NCBI GenBank assembly: GCA_038380435.1
Contig: JAWZYU010000010.1
Location: 47,774,135-47,838,134 of the forward strand
Source of the DNA: Ryuthela nishihirai
Taxonomy: Eukaryota > Arthropoda > Arachnida > Araneae > Heptathelidae
DNA length: 64,000 nt
Reading direction: 5' to 3'
Positions 21,508 through 30,928 of the stretch are shown here, piece after piece. Below the pieces are notes generated by a model. That model saw only the letters and a list, made by a program, of their open reading frames with translations, was not told the DNA's origin and made no database searches. Position numbers and translations under genes: made by a program. The stretch's first letter is position 1. Every line of letters starts with the position of its first letter.

Positions 21508-23931
21508 CTACGGAGGTCCAACCAGACCGCACAGTTTAATTCTCCAAGCATATCTGTCCTGAGCTACATCTGCTGCATCCGGCCACTGTACACCAATTCT
21601 AACAAGGTCCTGTTTGACATTGTCTGCCCACCGCATCCTAGGTCTTCCCCTCCTTCTGAGGCCTCCAGGCACACTGTTCATAACCCTATTCGCCAATCTA
21701 TAATTATCCATACGGGCAACATGGCCAAACCAGCGGAGTCTCTCTCTGCACAATATGCTGCTTAAAGGAGGTTGCAGACTCCTTTGCCTAACTTCATAAT
21801 TAGTTACAAAGTTAAACCACCTAATACCCAAGATACTGCGTAAGCATCTAGAATCAAAAGCATCTAGTTTCCTGTTATCTTGCTTACACAGCGTCCAAGT
21901 TTCACTACCATAACTAACCCTAGAAAGAACCAAACTATTATACAGTCTAATTTTAGTCTTTAGGTGTATACGCCTATTTCTCCACAATCTCCATAGATTC
22001 TTAAAAGTCCCTGCAGCAATACCTATTCGTCTGTTAATCTCATGCCGCACATCACCAGTATCAGTTACGCAGCTCCCAAGGTAATTAAACTGTGACACCT
22101 GCTCAAGACTGCAACCATTCAGATTAACTGAATCACAACCTGCCTGACCAATTTTCATCACTTTAGTTTTCTCTCTGTTTATAACCAAACCTACTGTACT
22201 ACCAGTCTCATCAACAGTTCGAATGAAAGAGTTCATCTCATCAACATCATTTGCCAAAAGGGCTAAATCATCAGCATAATCTAAATCAGAAATTTTCGTA
22301 TCTCCAGCCCATTTAAGGCCAAAATCTTTCCCTTGAAGTGAATTTCGCATAACATAATCAACAACCAAACTAAAGAGAAAAGGAGACAAAATGCACCCTT
22401 GTCGAACACCAGAAGTAATGCTAAACCAATTGCTACAAGCCTTACCAACTCTCACACATGACTCAGTGTTATTATAGAGAGCTTTCATTATGTTAACTAA
22501 CTTGTCTGGTATACCATATGATCTCACAATCAACCACAAATTATGACGATCAACAGAGTCGAAAGCCTGTTTGAAATCAACAAAGCTGGCAACCAAAGGT
22601 TTCTGAAACTCTAAACATTTCTCAAGAATCTGCCTAAGTGAAAATATGTGATCTACACATCCCCTACCATTTCTGAATCCACATTGCTCATCACGCAATT
22701 GCCTGTCAACCAGAATCTTAATTCTATTAAGCACAATCATGGAAAGAACTTTACCTGGAACGGAGAATAGGCTGATACCCCTATAGTTATCACAAGAACT
22801 GCGATCACCTTTTTTGAAAATAGGGATAATAATAGCTCTGGTAAAATCTTTAGGAACCATGCCTTTATCATAAAAGTTATTCAAAATTTTAGTCATCCAA
22901 ATGGTAACAGAAACATTCCCAGCTCTAAGCATTTCCGTAGTAATTTCATCTACCCCTGGGGATTTATGAAGTTTAAGTTTAGAAATAGCCAAACTAACTT
23001 CAGATTGTGTTATAGGGCCAACATTAAAGCCAACAATGCATCTATCATCATTGCAAACAATGGGAGTAGAACTAACCACATTGTTTAGAACATCACTGAA
23101 ATGCTCAGCCCACCTAGCCATGACAGAATCCTCACCTTCTATAACCTTGCCTTGTTTATCCTTCAATCCCTGTATACCTGTTCGTTTTCTACCACACAAA
23201 ACATTAACTATCTGGTACAGCTCTCTGCTGTTGTGCTGTCTAACTGCTTCCTCAGCTTTGTCAGCAAGGCCATCAAGCCAAAGATTCTTATCAGTAGCTA
23301 ACTGATTCTTTACACGTTTATTACGTTCTTTGTAATGTTTTCTATTAGGACTAGTAGGGTACTGATTAAGGACATTCCTGCAGTTCCTTCTTTCTGAAAT
23401 AAGCTCAAGTGCCTTATCACTTAAATAATTCTGCCTCCTCTGCTCCTTTTTCCCTAAAAGAGTACTGTTAGTTTCCAAAAAAGCCTGTTTAAAATGGCCC
23501 CATTCTTCCTCAACTTCAGTATTAAGCAAACCATGACTGTCATAATGACTTAGTAACCTATCATGGTAAGCTTTAGCTATAACTGGGTCTTTCAGAGCTT
23601 CAGTATTAAAGGTAAATTTTTTAACCCTAGCACAACACTTTTTAAGTTTAAGTTGCAAGACACTTTTAACAAGGTAATGATCAGATCCAATTTCAGCTCC
23701 TCTATATGCCCTGGTATTTCTAACAGAACTAGCCCATTTGCTGTTAATTAATATATAATCAATCATATTCTTATGCAGCCCATCAGGTGAAACCCATGTG
23801 TATTTATGTATGTCGCGGTGTTTGTAATATGTGTTAGTTATTCTGAAACCATTTAGTTTACTTACCTGTAGGAGACGTTGCCCATTGCCATTGCAGCTAC
23901 CAATACCAAAGGGCCTATTACTCCTCCCCAA
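21508..23931 (-). CDS. RTE reverse transcriptase with end of endonuclease, copy 2
   Basis: 807 codons are open. The N-terminal part is the tail of the AP-endonuclease (HKYTWVSPDGLHKNMIDYI, GSDHYLV). A linker follows, then the RT with FTRAIIIPIFKKGDRSS, SFVDFKQAFDSVDRHN, SGVRQGCILSPFLFS and the catalytic YADDLALL box. The C-terminal domain (RERLRWFGHVARMDNYRLAN, RRRGRPRMRWADNVKQD) is typical of RTE elements. The apparent start at 23931 is an artefact of the frameshift just upstream; the true start lies in the preceding frame near 24575. The product would synthesise cDNA at the nicked target during retrotransposition. Confidence 0.85.
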   Translation of the reverse strand: MGRSNRPFGIGSCNGNGQRLLQVSKLNGFRITNTYYKHRDIHKYTWVSPDGLHKNMIDYILINSKWASSVRNTRAYRGAEIGSDHYLVKSVLQLKLKKCCARVKKFTFNTEALKDPVIAKAYHDRLLSHYDSHGLLNTEVEEEWGHFKQAFLETNSTLLGKKEQRRQNYLSDKALELISERRNCRNVLNQYPTSPNRKHYKERNKRVKNQLATDKNLWLDGLADKAEEAVRQHNSRELYQIVNVLCGRKRTGIQGLKDKQGKVIEGEDSVMARWAEHFSDVLNNVVSSTPIVCNDDRCIVGFNVGPITQSEVSLAISKLKLHKSPGVDEITTEMLRAGNVSVTIWMTKILNNFYDKGMVPKDFTRAIIIPIFKKGDRSSCDNYRGISLFSVPGKVLSMIVLNRIKILVDRQLRDEQCGFRNGRGCVDHIFSLRQILEKCLEFQKPLVASFVDFKQAFDSVDRHNLWLIVRSYGIPDKLVNIMKALYNNTESCVRVGKACSNWFSITSGVRQGCILSPFLFSLVVDYVMRNSLQGKDFGLKWAGDTKISDLDYADDLALLANDVDEMNSFIRTVDETGSTVGLVINREKTKVMKIGQAGCDSVNLNGCSLEQVSQFNYLGSCVTDTGDVRHEINRRIGIAAGTFKNLWRLWRNRRIHLKTKIRLYNSLVLSRVSYGSETWTLCKQDNRKLDAFDSRCLRSILGIRWFNFVTNYEVRQRSLQPPLSSILCRERLRWFGHVARMDNYRLANRVMNSVPGGLRRRGRPRMRWADNVKQDLVRIGVQWPDAADVAQDRYAWRIKLCGLVGPP

Positions 23932-24575
23932 AGGTCAGAGTCGGTACCAACTTTGGCATTGAAGTCACCAAGAACAAGGGTAATATCTCCTTTCTTGACA
24001 GAATTCAAAATATCCTGAAGTTGTCTGTAAAACCAATCCTTCTCATCCTCATCAGAATCCTCAGTGGGGGTATAACAGCAGATAACATTCAAGTCTTTAA
24101 TGCTTGTCTGAAATTTTGCTGTAAGAAACCTTTCATTAATGCACTCATATCCTAGAAGAGCATCACTAGGATGTCTGCTGAGCAGCAGACCCACGCCTTG
24201 GTAATGCTTTCCATCCTCCCTCCCTGTAAAGAGAAATTTAAAGTTATTTTTAAGTATCTCACCTTTACCTGTCCATCTGGTCTCTTGCAAGCCTAGAATA
24301 TCTAGGTTATAGCGCTGGAATTCCTGCATGAGGACATCAAGAGAATAATCTCTGTGTAATGTCCTCACGTTCCACGTTAATGCAGAGAGAAAATGATTAG
24401 TAGGATTTTTAAAGAAATTAGGTTTATTGAGATTGGTAGGGCCAACAATTTCAAATAGCCCCCTGATCGCAGGCATGGGGCAAAGACATGTTCCTCCTCC
24501 GCTAAAGGCTGAAGTCACCGATGCTGGTAGGAACTTCAGGCACCACCTTTTCAAGCGGACTTTTTCAAGAACCAT
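23862..24575 (-). pseudogene. RTE AP-endonuclease, N-terminal part, copy 2
   Basis: From the ATG at 24573-24575, the frame carries LTWNVRTLHRDYS, QETRWTGKGEILK and VLGDFNAKVGTDSD, the Asn, Glu and Asp-x-Asn boxes of AP-type endonucleases. It then shifts out of frame near 23908, where the plus strand has CCAAAGGG but copy 1 has CCAAAAGGG, so one base is missing here. The remaining catalytic boxes continue in the next frame. A GTG-initiated extension to 24677 is open but preceded closely by a stop. Confidence 0.85.
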
Positions 24576-25134
24576 ATGGCCTGCCTGAGACACATTACTC
24601 CAGTTTAGGCTTGACGATTCCCAACTAGCTAAGTAAGGTTCAGGTACCTGCGATGGCCTCTGATTAGGATTATCCACCAGCTGATATAAGGTATCCCATG
24701 CCTCTGTTCACTTAGAGCTGGCAACCCAGAAGCAAACAGAAAACACAGCAGCAGACTCTCCCTCAACAGAGGCCCACCAGTGCAGCAAGTCCAGGATCCA
24801 TAATCAAGCTCAAATCCATAAACAAGTCCAGTCTAGTAGGTATAAATGGTCAGCACCAGGACCCTGTGAAGTTGACCACTCCTCAGCAGGGTTGAAAAAA
24901 AAGAAAAAAGTGGCCATAGATGATGACCGGATCAGTAGGCCATACTGAACTGGCAGCCCTCCCCTTCCGTTCCTTTCCAAAAGAGAATATCTCTTTTGAA
25001 AGGTACTAACGGCCTGCACCACGAGAAAGCGGGGTCGGACATTAGGTGCTAGACCTGGCCGGTTCTGTGCATCATCACTGGGGATTGGTACACAGCTCTC
25101 CTTCCAGTTTACGCCTAGCTACCATTTACAAGCC
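24576..25134 (-). other. 5' leader of RTE copy 2
   Basis: This matches the leaders of copies 1 and 3 over ~550 bp and lies 5' of the endonuclease. It is likely UTR and internal promoter. A GA-rich and A-rich run near 24895-24908 differs in length between copies. Confidence 0.6.
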
Positions 25135-25342
25135 TCAACACCTTACCCCTAAATATTTAATTTCGTAATCATTATTTGTCATCAAGACCAAATCATCAGA
25201 ACAATCTACGTCATACATTTGCATACTGAAGATAGTTTAGGACCAGAATCTCTTCAAGGCAAAACTTTCTACCTAATTCAATCGATTACCAAAATAACCT
25301 CTCGTACTTCGAGTCGTTTAGCCTTTTAGCGGCACTATTTGG

Positions 25343-25687
25343 CACACATCGAGCTAAACTGCCAGATTCTAAGGTCTCGGAGAAGACTGGGGGAAGGGAA
25401 CTCACTTGTCAGCTGTTAGGAGACAGATGGGAGCTTCCCCATCAAGGCCATTCAGTGTGTTCTTTAATGTCCACAAGGTATGACTCTCCTGCCCACAGAG
25501 CAACTACTGTTTGTCCCATCCGACGGACGGCGGAATTTCCAAACCATCTATGTCCCCCTTTCTGACCGAGGCACGATGAGGATTTAGCTGAGCAAAATCT
25601 CAATTTTTGTAGAGTGGGACTCAAACCTGGGAAATACAGATTACGAACCTGACGCGCCAACCGGTTTAGCCAACTCACGTCACCGCA
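25343..25687 (-). mobile_element. SINE-A copy, near full length
   Basis: Recognised by GAGCTAAACTGCCAGAT, CAGCTGTTAGGAGACAGATGG, TCCCATCCGACGGACGGCGG and the head CAGATTACGAACCTGACGCG. It lies in the spacer between the inverted RTE copies 2 and 3. Confidence 0.8.
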
Positions 25688-25798
25688 TTTCGAGCAAAAT
25701 TACTTTATTTTTATTCATTTGCAGTTTTAACAAAGGGTCTGTGCTGCTCGCATCATAGCAATGGAAATGTGACGTTTGAAAATTACTGCCAGTTTATT

Positions 25799-26121
25799 AG
25801 GTTGAGTTATTTTACTTCTGAAAGGCACTTTTTTTGACGCAATGGGTACATAGCGAGGTCACAAGGACTCTAGGGACTCAGAGAAGGTTGGGAAATGAGG
25901 ATCCACTGGGCTGCTGATGGAAGCCTCCCGCTGAGGCCATCCGCCGTGTTCTTTAACATGCACTTTGTATGGATCTCCTTCGTTAAGTCACGGCCATGGA
26001 TTAACAGAGATACGGCTTAACATCATATCCGACGGACGATGGACATTTCTAATCTATCAAATGTCCCATATTACGAACTTGGCTCACTGCCGACTGACCG
26101 AACTCCCATCCATTCCCGCCA
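25799..26121 (-). mobile_element. SINE-A copy, internally deleted
   Basis: The tail side has TTATTTTACTTCTGAAAGGC and CAATGGGTACA. The body has TCCGACGGACGATGG, and the head ends ACTGCCGACTGACCGAACTC. The segment between GTCCC and the head is missing. It is the second SINE in the RTE inverted-repeat spacer. Confidence 0.75.
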
Positions 26122-26892
26122 GGAATGCCCGGGTTGTAGCAATATGTACCTAAGAAGTTTTATGGGGGTTGAGGAGAGGTTTTCAACATGTACTTGAGTT
26201 TCTGATTTTATGAACTGCTTTAGAAAATGTATTATTGAAGCCCTCAAAGACAGGTTTTATATAATGCAAGAGAATTGGTAGATTATATATAATGGATAAG
26301 GTATATTATATATATATATAATAAAAAAGTTCTGTAATTGGCAGTTAGGCATAAACTGGAAGGAGAGTTGTGTACCAATCCCCAGTCCCCAGTGATGATG
26401 CACAGAACAGGCCAGGTATAACACCTAATGTCCGACTTCGCCTTCTCGTGGTGCAGGCCGTTAGTACCTTTCAAAAGAGATATTCTCTTTTGGAAGGGAA
26501 CGGAAGGGGAGGGCTGCCAGTTCAGTATGGCCTACTGACCTGGTCATCTATGGCCAGTTTTTTATTTTTTTTCAACCCTGCTGAGGAGTGGTCAACTTCA
26601 CAGGGTCCTGGTGCTGACCATTTATACCTACTAGACGGGACTTGTTTATGGATTTGAGCTTGATTGTGGATACTGGACTTGCTGCACTGGTGGGCCTCTG
26701 TTGAGGGAGAATCTGCCGTTATGTTTTCTATTTGCTTTCTGGGTTGCCAAACCTAAGTGAACAGAAGCATGGGATACCTTATATCAGCTGGTGGATAATC
26801 CTAATCAGAGGTCATGGCAGGTACCTGAACCTCACTTAGCTAGTTGAGCATCGTCAAGCCTAAACTGGAGTAATGTGTCTCAGGCAGGCCAT

Positions 26893-27996
26893 ATGGCTCT
26901 TGAAAAAGTACACTTGAAAAGGTGGTGCTTGAAGTTCCTACCAGCATTGGTGACTTCAGCCTTTAGCGGAGGGGGAAAACATCTTTGCCCCATGCCTGCG
27001 ATCAAGGGGCTGTTTGATATTGTTGGCCCTACCTATCTCAATAAACCTAGTTTCTTTAAAAATCCTACTAATCATTTTCTCTCTGCAGGAACGTGGAACG
27101 TGAGGACATTACATAGAGATTATTCTCTTGATGTCCTCACGCAGGAATTCCAGCGCTATAACCTAGATATTCTAGGCTTGCAAGAGACCAGATGGACAGG
27201 TAAAGGTGAGATACTTAAAAATAATACTTTAAATTTCTACTTTAAATACTTAAAATATACTTTAAATTTCTCTTTACAGGGAGGAAGGATGGGAAGTATC
27301 ACCAAGGCTTGGGTTTCCAAGGCTTGGGTTCCACCAAGGCTTGGGTTCCCAAGGGGGGGAGGAAGGATGGGAAGTATCCCAAGGCTTGGGTTCAGCAGAC
27401 ATCCTAGTGATGCTCTTCTAGGATATGAGTGCATTAATGAAAGGTTTCTTACAGCAAAATTTCAGACAAGCATTAAAGACTTGAATGTTATCTGCTGTTA
27501 TGCCCCCACTGAGGATGCTGATGAGAATGTGAAGGATAGGTTTTACGGACAACTGCATGATATTTTGAATTCTGTCAAGAAAGGAGATCTTACCCTTGTT
27601 TTAGGTGACTTCAATGCCAAAGTTGGTACTGACTCTGACCTTTGGGGAGGGGTAATAGGCCCTTTTGGTATTGGTAGCTGCAATGGCAATGGGCAACGTC
27701 TTCTACAGGTAAGTAAACGCAATGGTTTCAGAATAACTAACACTTATTACAAACACCGCGACATACATAAGTACACGTGGGTTTCACCTGATGGGTTGCA
27801 TAAGAATATGATTGATTATATATTAATTAACAGCAAATGGGCTAGCTCTGTTAGAAATATCAAGGTATATAGGGAAGCTGAAATTGGATCTGACCATTAC
27901 CTTGCTAAAAGTGTCTTGCAACTTAAACTTAAAAAGTGTTGTGCTAAAGTTAAAACATTTACCTTTAATACCGAAGCTCTGAAGACCCAGTTATAG
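26893..27996 (+). pseudogene. RTE AP-endonuclease, copy 3, with internal duplication
   Basis: The boxes GTWNVRTLHRDYS, QETRWTGKGEILKNN, GDFNAKVG and MIDYILINSKW are present in one frame. Between the second and third, about 27220-27400, extra tandemly shuffled sequence inserts a low-complexity peptide (KAWVSKAWVPPRLGFPRG) absent from copies 1 and 2. The frame is lost near 27985, where copies 1 and 2 continue into the RT linker. Confidence 0.85.
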
Positions 27997-28150
27997 CTAA
28001 AGCTTACCATGATAGGTTACTTAGTCATTATGACAGTCATGGTTTGCTTACTAGTGATGTTGAGGAAGAATGGGGCCATTTTAAACAGGCTTCTTTTTGG
28101 AAGCTAACAGTGCTCTTTTAAGAAAAAAGTAGCAGAGGAGACAGAATTAT

Positions 28151-30072
28151 TTGAGTGATAAGGCACTTGGGCTTATTTCAGAAAGAAGGAACTGCAGGAA
28201 TATCCTGAATCAGTACCCTACTAGTCCTAATAGAAAGGATTACAGAGAGCTTAATAAACGTGTAAAGGATCAGTTATCTACTAATAAGAATCTTTGGCTT
28301 GATGGCTTGGCTGAGAAAGCAGTTAGGCTGCACAACAGCAGAGAGCTGTACCAGATAGTTAATGTTTTATGTGGTAGAAAACGGTCAGGCATACAAGGAT
28401 TGAAGGATAAACAGCGTAAGGTTATAGAAGGTGAGGATTCTGTCATGGCTAGGTGGGCTGAGCATTTCAGTGATGTTCTAAACAATGTGGTTAGTTCTAC
28501 TCCTATTGTTTGTAATGATGATAGATGCATTGGTGGCTTTAACCATGTTGTTACCAATGTTGGCCCTATAACACAATCTGAATTTATTTTGGCTCTTTCT
28601 ACACTTAAACTACATAAATCCCCAGGGGTAGATGAAATTACTACAGAAATGCTTAGAGCTGGAAATGTTTCGGTTATCACTGGGATGACTAAAATTTTGA
28701 ATTTCGTTTATGATAAAGGCATGGTTCCTAAGGATTTTACCAGAGCTATTGTTATCCCTATTTTTAAAAAAAGGTGATCGCAGTTCTTGTGATAACTATA
28801 TGGGTATAAACCCACTCTCTGTTCCAGGTAAAGTTCTTTCCATGATTGTGCTTAATAGAATTAAGAATCTGGTTGACAGTCAATTGCCTGATGAACAATG
28901 TGGATTCAGAAGTGGTAGGGGATGTGTAAATCAGATATTTTCACTTAGGCAGATTCTTGAGAAATGTTTAGATTTCAGAAACCGTTGGTTGCTAGCTTTG
29001 TTGATTTCAAAAAGGCTTTCGTCTCTGTTGATCGTCATAATTTGTGGCTGATTGTGAAATCATATGGTATACCAGACAAGTTAGTTAACATTATGAAAGC
29101 TCTCTATAATAACACTGAGTCGTGTGTGAGAGTTGGTAAGGCTTTCAGCAATTGGTTTAGCATTACTTCTGGTGTTCGACAAGGGTGCATTTTATCTCCT
29201 TTTCTCTTTTGCTTGGTTATTGATTATGTTATGCGAAATTCACTTCAAGGGAAAGATTTTGGCCTTAAATGGGCTGGAGATACGACAATTTCTGATTTAG
29301 ATTATGCTGATGATTTAGCCCTTTTGGCAAATGATGTTGATGAGATGAACTCTTTCATTCGAGCTGTTGATGAAACTGGCAGTAGAGTAGGTTGGTTATA
29401 AACAGAGAGAAAACTAAAGTGATGAAAAATGGTCAGACAGGTTGTGTTTCAGTTAATCTGAATGGTTGCAGTCTTGAGTAGGTGTCACAGTTTAATTATT
29501 TTGGGAGCTATATAACGGATAATGGTGATGTGCGGCATGAGATTAACAGACGAATTGGGATTGCTGCTGGGACTTTTAAGAATCTATGGAGAGTATGGAG
29601 AAATAGGCGTATACACCTAAAGACTAAAATTATACTGTATAATAGTTTGGTTCTTTCTAGGGTTAGTTATGGTAGTGAAACTTGGACGCTATGTAAACAA
29701 GATAACAGGAAACTAGATGCTTTTGATTCTAGATGCTTACGCAGTATCTTGGGTATTAGGTGGTTTAACTTTGTAACAAATGATGAGGTTAGGCAAAGGA
29801 GTCTGCAACCTCCTTTAAGCAGCATATTGTGCAGAGAGAGACTCCGCTGGTTTGGCCATGTTGCCCGTATGGATAATTATAGATTGGCGAATAGGTTTAT
29901 GAACAGTGTGCCTACAGGCCTCAGAAAGAGGGGGAGACCTAGGATGCGGGGGGCAGGCAATGTCAAACAGTATCTTGTTAAAATTGGTGTGCAGTGGCCG
30001 GATGCAGAAGATGTAGCTCAAGAGAGATATGCTTGGAGAATTAAACTGCACCGTCTGGTTGGACCTCCGTAG
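28151..30072 (+). pseudogene. RTE reverse transcriptase, copy 3
   Basis: The RT is spread over four frames: linker and fingers (28151-28777), a frameshift at the A-run near 28767, palm with FVDFKKAFVSVDRHN and SDLDYADDLALL (28964-29401), another shift near 29398, then a TAG replacing a Gln codon at 29479-29481. The C-terminal RTE domain (29482-30072) ends GLVGPP-like. The YADD box is intact, but the breaks make it a pseudogene. Confidence 0.85.
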
Positions 30073-30119
30073 CCCATGGCTGCTTGAGGATGATTAGGTG
30101 ATGATGACAATGAAAGAGG

Positions 30120-30235
30120 ATGAGATATTACAATGCAGATTATATATTAGTCCAGAGGCAGTTTATGCTAAAGTAGATTATATATGACAAGAAAGATTAT
30201 ACATAATGCAAGAGGAACAAATAACGCAAGACGTT
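30120..30235. repeat. Short AT-rich repeat flanking RTE copy 3
   Basis: The word GATTATATAT/GATTATACATAATGCAAGAG recurs here and also upstream of copy 3 (26252-26300, TTTATATAATGCAAGAG and AGATTATATATAATGG). The LINE may have landed in a small AT-rich minisatellite. Confidence 0.45.
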
Positions 30236-30239
30236 AAGC

Positions 30240-30925
30240 AGTATTGTTAAATAACATTTACAATAAAAAATATTAATAAAATCGTAATAATTTACCAATA
30301 GCTATCCAACATAAAGAGAATTTTCAATTTATTATTAAAAAAACTAGAACTTTTCTCTTTAAAATATTGCATCTTCTATTCCTTATGGGGATAAAGATTA
30401 AAATAATCGTGTTTAATACAAACCTCATAGCATTCACATTTTAAGAATAAAATTTCAAATTTTTAGTGCAAATACAACGCTTTAAATATTGGTTTGAAAA
30501 TTTACAATATTTCAAATTTTTCCACCGTTAGAGAGCTCAACTATAACTGTAAGAATTGTTTCGAAAGTTAGAGTCGTAATATTTCATCAATTCTTATCGA
30601 AATAAATTAAAATTAATTTTTTTATTTATTTCCATAAACCAAAATGTTTTAGGTCCACAGACGACAAAGCGAAATATTAGCTTGTTTTTTCTGAAAAGGA
30701 ACTAAATTGATTTGTTGAACAACCTAACACTTGATAATCATTTATTCAAAATACATGAATCCTTTTTAATGAATGTTATTTAATAAATATTTTCAAATAG
30801 ATCTCTTCAAAAAATATTAAATTTAAGAGATTCTTCAAATATTTTTAAGTCACCTTAACCAAGAGATTAAAGCTAAACCAAGAGATATTTAAGTCACCTT
30901 AACCATCGGCCGCAACAATCATTCC
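30240..30925. other. AT-rich sequence, no recognised feature
   Basis: No repeat family or coding signal is recognised. Two short copies of AGTCACCTTAACCA lie near 30850-30905. Confidence 0.5.
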
Positions 30926-30928
30926 CCT

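Larger units (their letters stand above)
21474..25134 (-). mobile_element. RTE-type LINE, copy 2 (nearly intact)
   Basis: A full-length copy shares the 5' end (TACGCCTAGCTACC near 25120) and the ATC-repeat 3' end with copy 1. Coding is interrupted by a single apparent one-base deletion near 23908. All visible catalytic boxes of endonuclease and RT are conserved. It is the best-preserved element of the window and probably the youngest of the RTE copies. Confidence 0.9.
26341..30114 (+). mobile_element. RTE-type LINE, copy 3 (full length, decayed)
   Basis: A plus-strand copy runs from GGCATAAACTGGAAGGAG, the complement of the 5' end of copies 1 and 2, to the ATGATG-type tail near 30090-30114. 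The coding region is split by several frameshifts and one clear nonsense change. A local duplication disrupts the endonuclease. It is the mirror partner of copy 2, whose 5' end faces its own. Confidence 0.9.
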
